DNA of 64,000 bases from Engraulis encrasicolus (taxonomy: Eukaryota; Chordata; Actinopteri; Clupeiformes; Engraulidae): the NCBI RefSeq assembly GCF_034702125.1, contig NC_085880.1, positions 8,914,677 to 8,978,676 of the forward strand, written 5' to 3'. Positions 50,777 through 64,000 of this stretch are shown piece after piece. The position numbers and the translations under genes are program-made. The first letter of the stretch is position 1. The number at the start of each line of letters is the position of its first letter. The notes under the pieces were generated by a model that saw nothing but the letters and a program-made list of their open reading frames with translations, was not told the DNA's origin and did no database searches.

Positions 50777-51540
50777 TTTAAAGAGAAAGAATCACGGATC
50801 TCTGCAACAGTGTTAAAAATAAGAATTCACAGCATCAGCATCAGCATCAGCGTCGCTTCTTGTTTAAGCGTCTTAGCAACAACGTCGCATAAATTGTACG
50901 TAACATGTCGCGCAAGACGGCTTGGGAGTTTGAGTCCTTGGCAGCTGCTCTGGAGACTACAACCTGCAAACGTGAAGAACTTCCTCTGCTGCTGATGTTG
51001 CTTTCGATGGGTGCAGGTGATATCATAATTTAGTGTGGCAACGTATTTTAAATAAGCTGATTCAAACGTTGTCATTTTTTTAAACCCTCGTCCACATAAA
51101 AAAACCACTAGTGTAGGGCTATGCGGGATGCTTTTCTTGTGTGGAATAATAATAAATACATAGAATAAGGACGCAAATGTAAGAAAGAGAAGAAAATAGC
51201 CCAAACAACTGTTGCAGGTCAAGAAAATGACTAAAACATCCAGTTGGTGCCACTAGAGGAGCGCGATTTGATCTGGGCGTAGTAGGCTACATAAGATAAG
51301 CTGTGAATCCAAATACCGGTAGGTAGGTTGCGTTGTCCAAAGAGTAGGCCTAGTTAAAATACCCTTTCTTCTGTGCGCCTTTGTAATAGTAGCGAGTCCT
51401 TTCCTAGTGTAACACTAAGAAAAAATGCCGGCATTTAGAGCGATGATTTCATCCAGGCTGATTTATGATTGACGTGTCCGAGGACAACTAAATGTCTTCA
51501 TTAGTGGAGGTTTGGCTGGAGCCGAGCGAATCAGTGCCTC
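50777..51540. promoter_or_regulatory. Shared intergenic region between map10 and the divergent + strand exon
   Basis: About 0.8 kb separates the map10 start from the divergent exon. Going away from map10 it holds a short CATCAG hexamer repeat (50832-50851), a TTAGCAAC half-site resembling an RFX X-box (50873-50880), and a CTCF-like CCACTAGAGGAGCGC (about 51250). No TATA box was seen. The arrangement suggests a bidirectional promoter; this is inference. Confidence 0.4.
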
Positions 51541-51776
51541 GGGTAGGCGGGGCTACGTTGTTGCGCTGACAGGCTCGCTGGAGAATCTAGCCGCTCGAAA
51601 CAGTTCAACTGTATCCCCAGCCGCGGCAAAGTCGTAGGCTGAGCGAAACAGTGAACTCTTTCGACAGTGTATTCACACAGAACCCTATCGTGTTGTGAGT
51701 TCAACCACCAGGATAAGGTATTCAGATTTTGGACCGTTTCGCTCGGATATCATGGGACCCACTACAAAGGAGACAG
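51540..51776 (+). CDS. Probable first exon of a + strand gene head-to-head with map10 (possibly sipa1l2)
   Basis: A GC-rich stretch with a GC box (ggcggggc, about 51547) leads into a possible first exon ending at a good donor, ACAG before gtaaga at 51777. An ATG at 51752 in strong context (A at -3, G at +4) opens MGPTTKET before the donor and leaves phase 1. If used, it gives only eight whole codons, so the exon could also be purely 5' UTR. In human, SIPA1L2 is the divergent neighbour of MAP10, followed on the other side by NTPCR, so sipa1l2 is the best guess from synteny. No second exon is visible up to 64 kb, so this rests on position, not protein similarity. Confidence 0.45.
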
Positions 51777-53768
51777 GTAAGACAATCTCTGCTATCTAAC
51801 TAAATAACGGCAAAACCTGCAACAGCTTTTATTTAGAGTAGGCTAAACTCTCAAACTGACCCATTGGAAAGCTTCAGTGTGCTTCTATTACTTGGCTGCT
51901 CCTTCACACAGGGGCATGCTGAAAGTATCCGTGTGCATCAACAAGATGAATTCGTTGGAAACTCTTCTGCGCGTGCTGGTGTGAAATTAGAAAGTTGGCT
52001 CCTGAAAGACATATAGCCTACTTTCTAAAGTGTATTTCAAACACAAACTGTGAAACAAGTTAAACAACAGGACGCGTTTTTCATTGGAGGACCAGTGGAA
52101 TGTTTTTAAACAACGTAACTCACCATATTAGCACATCTGAGATTTGGTTAACAACCAACCTCACTTGCCAGGCGGATGGTTAAAAGCAGCCTCTCACAAA
52201 GGGTTGTCGCGCGAATGGGGCCGTGAAGTGAACTGATGTAAAATGCTAAATGGATTCGCAAGCACAGTGCCGATAGTTTCCAGAATGCCCAGCTGAATTT
52301 GACATTCCCGGCGTTGTCATCGCTTTACGTTAGGCAAGCAATGTTATTAAGCTGTTATTGACGATTTACAAGATAACCTATGACCTAGACCTCAACAGTG
52401 TCAATGAAAATGTTGCGCTTATACAAAGCCATGGACTTCCCATCATGCTAAATAGCCTACCTCTGGACACCAAGACATTTGTTTTTGTTTAGTTGTTCTG
52501 GAGTGTTAATTTTGTGCTGCCCGTAGTGGTGGTGGACTATCAAGACTCAGCCAAGCATAGTGAGCAGTGATATGGTGTGACCACCAGGGGGTACTTGTCA
52601 TCCCCGCATTGTTCGTGCTCAGCTTCTGTTAGAAATGAAGCTTGTAAATCACACACAAGGCTACTCTGTTGATGGTGCGTGCAAGCATCAGATATCTAGC
52701 CTGTTGAGGGTGATGATGCTTACCGTGTTTGTAGCTGTATGTTTTAAAGGAAGGGGTTTAATCAGAAGCTGTTAATTTACAGACATGATAAAATAAGTAA
52801 TGCATTGTCCTAATAGGTTCCTATAGATTAATTTTGTGTTTCTATTTATTCCAAAAGTAAACAAGCTCAGAAGGTGTTAAGAGAGGTGTGCAGAATCTTA
52901 AGTCTTTGCTTCGTAATAGCTGTTTCCTTTTACTTTGAGGCAGCTCAACCCGATTAGCCATTAATCTTAAATGAGTTTCATGAGGCCCTTGGCCTCAATG
53001 ACCATGCACTGAAACAATGACCTCATGGTTAGTATCTTAGTGAGGAAAAGCCATATTGTGAATTTGTGCATTTGTAATCAGAATCCCTAGGTGGATCAGC
53101 ATCTTATAATAGCAACAGAGAGGCATTGTTCAGCATTAGATTAGGTGACAATGCAAACCAGCTCTTCTGTAACAGGTGGCAAGCCTTCCTCGCTTTGTCA
53201 CATTCATGAGAAAAGCATAGATTTGACTAAAGATGTTTACTGTGTGTACGTTGAGTTTGTCCAAGGATACAAAAACAAACCTTAATTACATGCAGATTTT
53301 CATGACGTCAGAGGTTTAGGTTGGTATTCAGTGGCTGCTACAATGAAACAGACATTGGTTTATGACGGAAATTATTGTTTTGAGGAATTCAATGGCAGAT
53401 GTAGAATTATGTTATGGTTTAGGCATGGTTTAATTAGGCAGAAGAAGGGTTTGAATGTGTTGAAAATCAGCGGCAGAAAACAATGCACCCACAGTCACGA
53501 GATTGTCTTAGGCCTCAATGGTGCTTGTGCTTCTTCATCAGTTTGGGCATGCAGCCTCCCATGAGTCCTCCCTCCCTGCTGATTTGTGTTATGCGTGTCC
53601 ATATCCAACACATGATTCCATGTACAGTGTATGCATTGCACATGGGTGTGTTACTCTATGGTCATTGTAAACAGTAGTGTGGCCATGTCTAATACACCGT
53701 GGTGTATCAGTGAGCAATACACAGTTGTTACTCCATGTCTGGCTTAATAAAGTGTAGTGCAGTGATTC

Positions 53769-53935
53769 TTAAACTGTGGGCCAGGGCCTGAATTTATTCC
53801 AAGTGGGCCTTGAAAGCGTTTTCTAAAAATGAAAATTATATTTGTGTGTGTCTTGCTGTTATATTGTTTGTATTGGGTCAGAGGTGGGGCCCAAACATTT
53901 GTAAACATTTCAAGTGGGACCAAAATGGTAAAGGT
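53769..53935 (+). mobile_element. Partial hAT-like element end
   Basis: Starts CAGTGATTCTTAAACTGTGG, a familiar hAT terminal sequence, followed by repeated CAAGTGGGCC/CAAGTGGGAC motifs. The opposite terminus is missing or unrecognisable. A similar single-ended piece (cagggttgggaaacc) occurs at 42909. Confidence 0.45.
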
Positions 53936-54059
53936 CCGTATCTAACACATGATTCCATGTACAGTAAGCACATTAGTGTATTTCTCTATGGGCACACAGT
54001 GTTAACAGTGGTGTGTCCATGTCTAATACACTGTGATGTGTCCGTGTCTAAAACACAGT

Positions 54060-54097
<38 letters not shown>

Positions 54098-54579
54098 CAA
54101 TACACAGTGGTATGTCCCACGTATATACAGTGTAGTGCAATGCAGTGCAGTGCGTCTTCAGACTAAGCAAAGCATCGTGCTGGCTGTGTTTGTTTATACT
54201 TGCATGGCCAATGTCTCATTTCATTGTTGTCGGCCGCCTCTATGCTTCCTTTGCATATCTTTCCGATCCCCTTTGGGAGCATAAACAAATGTAGGTTTTT
54301 TTCCCGTCATGGCCGTGTCCCAGTGAATAAACCAGTGGGTCCCCTGAGGGAAGTTTACTTTCTTGCCTTTATGCTCTTATCATGTTCAGGAGTGGTAGAA
54401 AAATAAACACCAATCCAGACCAGCCTTAGTAAACCTCAGTAAAACAACATGGCCAACCTAACTCTCAGTCCCCCAGTATGTTACTCGCCATGTACTATAG
54501 AACTGCCTATTGAGTAGCTGTTATGTTTTGTTTTTGTGGTGTCTACCATTCTGACGGATTCTTGTATGCTCGTTGGTGT

Positions 54580-54776
54580 CAGGGCTTTTTCTAGGATTTT
54601 TTGGCATGAGGGAGCATCGTGGCAGGTTGCGGCCCCCGTGACTGAGAAATTTACTAGGGGCGCTTAAAAAAGTAATTTATATATAGGCCTATATTTAAAA
54701 AAAAAGAAGTATGAGGGTGCACCCACGGAGGTATGAGGGTGGAGCGCCCCTATTTCCCCGTTCAGAAAAAGCCTTG
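54580..54776. mobile_element. Probable hAT-type MITE
   Basis: Starts CAGGGCTTTTTCTAGG and ends CAGAAAAAGCCTTG, which are inverted repeats over about 13 bases. Flanks share GGTGT but no clean 8-base duplication, so the exact ends are uncertain. Confidence 0.6.
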
Positions 54777-55059
54777 GGTGTCTTTGAAACTCCCTAGGGA
54801 AGTTTAGTTTCTTGCTTTCATGTTGTTATTACCGCTTTCATGTTCTTATCGTGCTCGGAAGAAAAACAAAAGCCCGGTCCAGCCCAAGTCTTAGTAAGTC
54901 CTCCAAAGCAGCATGGTCAATAGTGCCCAGTTCCTATGTGCCACATGCCATGCGTTGCAGAGACAAAAGAAGGAACTGCCTATTCATTAAGCTTAACCCC
55001 TAATGTTTTCTTTGTAACTATGATGTGTAGTGTGCTGATGAATTCTCAGTATGAGGAAA

Positions 55060-55282
55060 GCAGCCATGGTCTAATGGTTAGGGAGATGGTCTTTAGATCA
55101 GAGGGTTGCAGGTTTGAATCCGACCCTTCCAGTCCCTAGCGCACTCCATGACTGAGGTATCCTTGAGCAAGGCACCTAACCCCACATTGCATCAGGGACT
55201 GTAACCAATACCCTGTACTGTAAGTTGCTTTGGATAAAAGCGTCAGATAAGTGTAATGTAACGTAATGTAATGTAATGTAAG
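55060..55282 (+). mobile_element. tRNA-derived SINE, near full length
   Basis: RNA polymerase III A box (TGGTCTAATGG, 55067-55077) and B box (GGTTTGAATCC, 55111-55121), then a body with TTGAGCAAGGCACC, and a 3' tail GCTTTGGATAAAAGCGTC shared with many fish LINE/SINE pairs. It ends in (GTAAT)n. A short relative with an A box (GTGGCCTAATGG) starts at 2977. Confidence 0.85.
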
Positions 55283-55327
55283 CTTAATGTTAAGGAAGGG
55301 TGCTGGTGAAGGACTAACTGTGCTGTT

Positions 55328-55564
55328 GGGTCAAAGACGTGCAAAATGGCATTGTCATTCAGTGTAACGGATACTTTCTGCTGACTGTTAAGGTAAAAAA
55401 AACATGATTTTTAAATTGTTTCAAGTGAATGGATGACAGCCGAGGCTTTCATGAATTCACTGAAAAAATAAATAAAACAAAAAGAGTCATGTTTTTTACA
55501 GTTACAGTCAGCAGAAGGTATCCATTACACTGAATGACAATGCCATTTTGCACGTCTTTGACCC
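55328..55564. mobile_element. 237-bp palindromic MITE
   Basis: Two arms of about 78 bases are near-perfect reverse complements (GGGTCAAAGACGTGCAAAAT at one end, its complement at the other), separated by an 80-base AT-rich loop. TGTT flanks both ends (55324-55327 and 55565-55568). It starts some 45 bases after the tail of a SINE. Confidence 0.8.
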
Positions 55565-56937
55565 TGTTGTTGGCCAAATACGAAGCAATATTTGTGGCCT
55601 GCTGCTGCTCTGTGGCAGGGTTCGCTTGCCAACACTATCTGCTACAGTATATACTGTAGAACTGGTGGAGCTGCTAACCCCCTGCTATCTGAAGCAGTGG
55701 GGGATAAAAAAGGGAAAATCTAATGTTTGGCTGGGGAATAAGAGGATCCGATCCGGACGTACTAAACTGCAATGGATTAGCAGCAGGGGCCATCTGTGGT
55801 GGTGAGAACGACAGTGGGCAGAAAGAAGCTTCTTGGCTGATATGGAAAACCGTTCCTAGTGTGTGTGTTTTTATTTTTTATTTATTTATTTTTTTATTGC
55901 AATATTATTCACATCAACCATTAATTCTCTGCTCCAGGATTTGGTTGTCTCCTTCTCAAGAATTTGGGCCCAGCTTAAGCCATGCATTGTGTTTTGTAAT
56001 GGATTTTATTATTGTGTGACTTTATCTTTTTATTGTTACAGAGGTTTTAGTTTTATCTTGCATTGAGTGTGTCTTCTGGAAAGCAGCCCTTCCATAAACC
56101 AATGCTCAAGTCATCATCTCTCTGAACAGTGTGCAGAAGGTGCTTGGCTGATATTGGAAGAATGGCTCATTGTTTTTGCTTATTTAGTGTCATGTTCGTT
56201 TTATTATTTTTTTGTTTTGTTTATTTAGTGCCATGTTTTTAATTTCTCTTCACCATGAGATACTGTAGTCAGCCAGACTGATCCTGGATTTGGGTGCCTC
56301 TTCAAGAATGTCTGCTCCCTAAGCCCTGAAAAGCATTTAAAAATACATCTATTATTGTAGCGCTTTAGTTTTATCTTTCACAGTGCACATTTAGGATAAA
56401 CGTTCCACTTCGGTGGCTTCGAAAATAATCTCCCGTGCAGGGACGGTACCCTTTTCAACAGAAAGATGTAGCCAGCCAGCCCAAAGACTTGGGCTGAGAG
56501 GAGATTAGGGATATTCCACTGGAAAATGATGAAGATGGAGAAAGGTTGCCTCTGTAAGACTAAATGTGTATTGAGAGTGTGGGAAAAGCTTTAATCAACA
56601 CTTTAGATGCTAGCTGTTAATAAATGATGCATTTTCTTCAGCCAGTGTGCCATCCATGCCACATTTAATTTGAGTTCAGTGTGTAAGTGGGATGAATGCT
56701 TTGCCAGGCAAGCTATTTCATTCTCAATTTAACATAGTGAAGACAAGCCACTGGTTCCTTCATCGTCTTACATGTAAAATCCATTAGTTGAATTAGCTGG
56801 TGTTTGAACAGACCCGTACGTGTAGAGGTGAAACACCTCCGTGTGCTTACAGTGTGTTTTGACAGGCAGTACAGCTGGACATGTTTTCTCCTCATCTGCC
56901 AATCTCTAGCAAACCTCCAGCTGCAGGGAGCCCATTC

Positions 56938-57063
<126 letters not shown>

Positions 57064-58132
57064 ACTTCGTTGCAACATGCTTATCTGCCAGTAGCTCTGG
57101 AATGGCCCCAAGCACCACTGAGGCGTCAATGACCAGTGATGTGGAGTGTTTTCCTTTGTTGTCTCCACAACAGCTTCGGAAAAGTCACGGCTGTTTATTT
57201 GGGTGGCTGTTGCTGATGACTGATGTCACAGCAGTCATTTCATCCCAATCGAGGCGGTCGAGGTCCGTAGACGAGGCAGTTTATTTTTCACCTCCAAGCG
57301 CTGATCTGCTGCTTCCCTGGGGCCATTTTCAAAAAAACGGCCTGCAGTGAGAAGTGTATTTTTGGTTTAGCTCCCTTTCGAAAATGTTTGTCTTTGAAGT
57401 GTTCCATCTGGTAGGGGCACAAGCTTCTCCGTCGGCCTGGCTGGGTCATTTTTTCCCCCTTGCCTTTGGTCCCAGGAGTATGTGTGTGCGTGTGTGTGTG
57501 TGTGTGTCCTGTGTGTGTGTAGTGTGTCTGTGAATTGAGGTTGGGGTTGGGGTAGGGGGGTGTACACATCAAACATGAAGAAGCCAAATCTAATCTGCTT
57601 TGAACTCTGCCAGGGTTCTCCCGTGTACCATGAAATTTGCTCCCGTGTGCGCACCTTATAAAGGAAAACTAATTTAGTGCCTGCGATGGCAGAGCCAGCC
57701 AAGTAACGACTTTGAAAGAGAGTTGGGTTGTCATTGCAAAGCCACCGAAATCTGGTGGGTCACGGCACTTGGAAAGTCATTCTCAGTCACAGACGAAATA
57801 TGAGCAATCTTTCTCTTCTTGGCCCCGTTTTATATTAAATCAGGGTAATGATCTCTGATCAGGGTAAGCTGACTCTTTCCTTGGCTATTGCACAACCAGA
57901 CAATGGGTTAAAATGACTCAGTGGATACATTTGTCAAAATGTAGTAGCCGTGAGAACAAACTTTGACGTGAAGAAAAAGGCACCTGTCAAATCGGTTAAG
58001 GAATCACCTGCACTGGTTTGCCCCCCCGGGGGGGGTGATTTTATCCCCCAGCCATCGCCATCGCCATCGTAGACATGTACTTCAGCAAGAGACGCCCATC
58101 TTGAGTTACAATCTGTTGCAATCTCTCATTCA

Positions 58133-58399
<267 letters not shown>

Positions 58400-58731
58400 T
58401 CCCACACACACTCACACACACGCACACAAATTATGCTCACACATGTCCTCCTCAGTGAAATACATCACGTTTTGCAAAGCCCAGACAATAGCTTTCCCCC
58501 CAGGTGTAGTCTACCTACCAGCAGCAGCATCCCCATTCATCACCCTTATGGACAGGTCAGCCATGCCTGCTTAAGTTGCTCTGTGACAGCATTATTGTAC
58601 CTCACCAGCTTGTCTTGGGTTGGGGGGTGGGTGGACTGGGGGGGCTGGGGGAGAGGATAGGCAACATTTTGTAAAATATGCTTGCCAGGCAGTTTCTGCC
58701 GTCTGTGCCAACACACACCCTTGCCTAACAC

Positions 58732-59270
<539 letters not shown>

Positions 59271-59559
59271 CGCTTCCATGTGTGGATGTATGTGGGGGGG
59301 GTATGTGTGTACCACCCGTCCAGGACAAGACTTTGATCTGGACAGAGAATTTAACTGTCAAAAAGATTATTGTTGTGGTAGCGGTAGGTCATAGCCGTGG
59401 TAGGGGCAGTGGTTGTCAGCTGTAATGGGGTGTTGGTGATGGTAGAGATGGTTCCCTTCACCTCCCTGCTTTGTTGAGTGATTGTGCCTTTGCCAACACA
59501 GACACATTTTCCCACACAAATACAGCAGTGCTAGATGTTTGAGGCCAATAATAATGTTC

Positions 59560-59958
<399 letters not shown>

Positions 59959-60835
59959 TGATGGATCGCACTGAGGCTTTATTTCGTTGCACTGCTCCGC
60001 TGTCAGCCTAACACTGTCTTACAATTCAATACGACTTTATTTGGTGCTTCGTTTGCCCATCCACAGGCAAGCAAGCAAGCACAGGGAGACTTATGGTCCT
60101 GTCTGCCTGCCTGCCTTCCTCTGAGTCTGGGATGCCCTGCTGCCATGGCTCAAGGGTGGCTTGAATGCCCTCCAAGGCCCGACTACTCATTATGCTTTGG
60201 GATACTGCTGCTGCTACTGCTACGGCTGTTACAACTGCTACGCAGGGAAGTGCACTGGGGTGGTGGCTGGCAAAGGGGTCGGTTGTCGTAGGCCCAAAAA
60301 GGTGGGAGGGGACAAAATTGGGTCCTTATTACATTGTATAATACTGGGTGGGTGGGGGTAGGGGGCTGTCCGATGAACTTTTTCCGAGCCTGACCAAAGC
60401 TGCCGCTGGCTCTGCTGCTAAGTGCTACTGCCACTGCTGTTGGTGCTGCAGAGGGATGGACTTATCCGCAGACCAGAGGTCACTTTAATCTTCTTTTTGG
60501 GGCAATATGGCATTTCCTGTGGTCACACCGGGCACTAGGACAGCTGTCCACGTCTCAGCCAGCCCGAAAGCTGAGGCTGAGCTGCTGTTTTTGCTTTGGT
60601 TTGTTGTGCAAGCAGCTACATGGGAGTCTGGAGGAGGGTGGGGCGGGGGAGTGGATGGAAACTTGAAAGAAGGAAGAGAGACACCAAGTGACAGGTCATA
60701 AGAACGTGTCTCCAGGGAGTTTAGAAGCATAATTAGGACTAATGAATCCGTTATCATTGCCTGATCTGCTAACTTAACAACAGACACATACACTGTGGAA
60801 CACAGTAAAAAGGAGAGAATGCAAATACACACACA

Positions 60836-61296
<461 letters not shown>

Positions 61297-61844
61297 TGAC
61301 TTTCTGCTTGATGACAAATGAGAATGAGGTGGTGGTGGTCTCCATTGTCCAGTGAGGTATTCTGCTTATTGTGCTTTGACCTTAAACTGGACCTCAGGGA
61401 GAGATCCCCTGATGGCAGCCCTGCACAGTTCATTTTACAGTGTTGATTCAACACTTAGACAAGCATAACACACTCATAGATTTGTTCTACTCTCTGCATG
61501 TTGAATTTACACATTTACTGTGGACTGTATCCAGTGAGTGGTGCATGCATCCATGCATGCATGAGTGTGTCGTTGTGATGTGAGATTGGGGACATCGACA
61601 TCATGGGGTGGCAGATGGCATGGAGCTGGTCGGAGTGTCCTTTGCACAGACTGGCCTCTATGGTCAGGGGGCATGACATCCGCGGTGACACACAGGCCAC
61701 CCTCTGAGTCAACCATGGGGGGTGGGATGCCATTGACCCATTTAATGACGGAGATCTGGGTCTCCCTTGGTGAGATATAGGATAAGATGAGTCTTGCTGG
61801 TAGGGCTTTGGTCCCATTACTTAGTGGGTCTGGGTGAAAGTAAA

Positions 61845-61925
61845 CTACAGTAGAGTGGAGTAGAGTAGAGTAGAGATCGCTTTATTGATCCCAAGGGAAA
61901 TTAAGGTGTCCGGCAGCAGCATGAC
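61845..61925 (+). repeat. Fish LINE-type 3' tail repeat (copy 2)
   Basis: TAGAG pentamer repeats lead into GATCGCTTTATTGATCCCAA and AATTAAGGTGTCCGGCAG, the reverse of the copy at 46000-46078. Confidence 0.55.
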
Positions 61926-63679
61926 GCACATTGCACAAATCCACACGTCACACAACACACAGCATGTACATGTAGTGTTGCCCCTCATAATGCAACAGCT
62001 CTGCTGTTTACTGATTAGCAGCACCATTGGTTGTATAGAATTACTTTGCACTTAAGACCTGTAGCAAAAACAAGGTAAACAGACCTAAAGTTGCAAGCAG
62101 TTACTGCAATCGAATGACTGTCAGACATAGTGTTAGAATCTAAAAGACTCAGCCAAGAAGAGTCAACTGGGAGAATCAAGAGAGAAACAAGCTGTTCCGT
62201 TTCATACAGATAGCCATCCTAGAAAGGCAAGGGGTGGTGTACTTGTGTGTGAGTGCGTGCGTGCGTGCGTGCGTGCGTGCGCGCGTGCGTGTGTGTGTAG
62301 GAGTTGTCTAGTCCTGAGAGAGACTCTGCGAGGATGGTGAAACCACAGCTCAAATCCCATCTCCCCGGAGAATGCAATTCATCACAGGCTGCTGCATCTG
62401 TGTTATTTGCTATCTATCCACCATCCACCATCCTATCCTCCAGGAGAGCTCAATTTGCTCGTAAGCTTTCAAACGGAGAGACAATCCCCACATTTATCTG
62501 CTCTTCTGTGCTCTGCGGTGCTGCGCTGAGCTATAGAGGAGGTTGGATAGATCGAGTAACAGAAATCCTCGACTCAGCTTTGATATTCCCCTCTTAACTG
62601 AGGCTTTGGGTTGAAATCTTACATATCACTTTTACCTTTCATTATATACGTAAGAGCACCTTGGAGAATATAGCAGTAGAAAGGCTCGACCAAGCTTTGA
62701 TTCTCCCTGAGATACTTTTAAAGTATTGGAACTCTAAACTTTCCCTGTTACTGTACCTCACCGAGAGAGGACCGTTGAGAAGGGTGGGTGATGCTCGCAC
62801 CATTTATTATGTGGAGTGTTTTAGCAATCCGTTACAGTGTCATGTTTACACAGACGCAGCGGAAGGATCACATCTGCTTGATGTAATCTCTCCTGGCCTG
62901 GAGATAATATTTCGCAGGAATGCGGACCGGTTGAGGTGAAGGTGTGGGTGAATGTTTGCTTAGAGGGCGTGAGTCGGCTTGGGGATGAAGAGATGTTTAA
63001 AAAATCCTTACTGGCTAAAAATCATTAAGACCACCTCTCCCTTGAGGCAATTTTAGTTCTTCTTTAGTATGGCATGTTTTGGCTACTTTGTTACGTCCTG
63101 TCAGCATCTTCTGACACTCAAATACATTTCGATGGTGTATTGAATGGAATCGGCTCTCCCTTCTTCTCCTCCTAGTTCCCTGCCTCGCCTTAGTTTTCCT
63201 TCTTCACCTACCTTATCATATAGTTAACATGACAACGGCTTCTCTTTGCTTACTCAGATGAAATGGGGTCACCGTTAAATATTTAACTTTTTCTTTGCAC
63301 TTTTTTTTTACCTCTCAGCCTCACAGTGATCCTTACTTTTTGTTTTTTGTCCCCTTCTACATTGTTCCTATGGAAGCATTTGAGTGAGGGAATGCCAGTT
63401 AGGACGGGGGGCATCGAGAGTCACTGACCCGCTGACACGTTTTGTCAGTGCCTTTTAAAAGTCTTTAGCAGTTCAGTGAATGAGGGTGAACCACACATTA
63501 ACCCTAGCATCATCAACAACGCAGCCACAGACCAATACCACCCCCCCATCACCCCCACCACACCAACCGCCACTACCACTACTATACCACAGCCACAAGC
63601 TTAAGCACCTCCCTCATGGACACTGATCCCAGTGATCTACAGGCCAACAGAAGCAGCCAGTGGGGATGATTATGTAGTG

Positions 63680-63854
63680 TAGTGTTTCTTAACGGGGGCT
63701 CTACAGCCCCCAGGGGGGCATTGAGAAGAAGGCAGCTGATTTGCCATTGGGGGACATTTTATTTTTAATACTATGGGTGGCGTTGGCAGGCTTATGATGT
63801 TGGCAGGCTTATGATGTCAAAGGAGTGTTTAAACAAAAAGGTTTAGAATCACTG
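63680..63854. mobile_element. hAT-type MITE, same family as 34117-34393
   Basis: Begins TAGTGTTTCTTAACGGGG, ends TTTAGAATCACTG, and is flanked by exact ATGTAGTG duplications (63672-63679 and 63855-63862). It shares the GTTGGCAGGCTTATGATG unit, here in two copies against three or so in the relative. Confidence 0.85.
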
Positions 63855-64000
63855 ATGTAGTGGTAGAGAGGGATACAGAGAATGGGGGTTGGTGGTATGG
63901 AGAGAGACAGACAGAGAGAAAGAGAGAGAGTTGGAGATCAGAGAAGTTGAAGGACAAAGAGAGGGAGAGAGGGAGGGGGTGAACAGAGACACAGAGAGAG

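Noticed and set aside
55067..55121. tRNA gene
   Set aside because: A and B boxes are present, but the rest does not form a cloverleaf and the body continues into a SINE tail. The same holds for 24213-24266.

Overview
This window looks like nuclear DNA from a teleost fish. The genes have many small exons with GT-AG introns. There are tRNA-derived SINEs with fish-type 3' tails, Tc1-like and hAT-type DNA transposon remnants, and an extreme density of long (CA/GT)n and (CT/GA)n microsatellites. The order map10-ntpcr matches human 1q42.2. The microsatellite load is of the kind reported for some gadiform and clupeiform fishes, but I cannot place the species. Nothing prokaryotic or viral was seen.

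Region 1 (about 0.7-26.8 kb, + strand) is the 3' part of a large gene. I traced 18 coding exons that stay in one frame and give about 1,770 residues. In order they encode alpha-helical spectrin-repeat-like segments, a very long Ser/Thr/Glu-rich disordered region (most of it one 2.7-kb exon), a beta-spectrin-type PH domain and a short basic C-terminus. It resembles the C-terminal half of a large beta-spectrin, but I could not assign an orthologue. Its introns carry most of the microsatellites, a 1.7-kb fold-back Tc1 derivative, a 31-bp minisatellite and several duplications that touch splice sites.

Region 2 (about 27-42 kb) is intergenic. It holds a LINE fragment, several hAT-type miniature elements with 8-bp target duplications, and a 4.5-kb palindromic element (36.5-41.0 kb) flanked by TTA. 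The palindrome carries a broken XPG/FEN-like nuclease-type gene. The stretch from 34.7 to 35.3 kb is repeat-free.

Region 3 (about 42-51.8 kb) has two minus-strand genes in the human order: ntpcr (five exons, 195 residues) downstream of map10 (one exon, 914 residues). A 1.5-kb hAT derivative lies between them. An NRF1-type site sits just upstream of the ntpcr start. About 0.8 kb upstream of map10, head to head, is a GC-rich first exon on the + strand. By synteny this is probably sipa1l2.

Region 4 (51.8-64 kb) appears to be the long first intron of that gene. It contains microsatellites, a full-length tRNA-type SINE, a 237-bp palindromic MITE and further hAT elements, with no recognisable coding exon. 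The spectrin/PH gene and ntpcr converge on the 27-42 kb repeat-rich stretch, so that stretch is flanked by the two genes' 3' ends.
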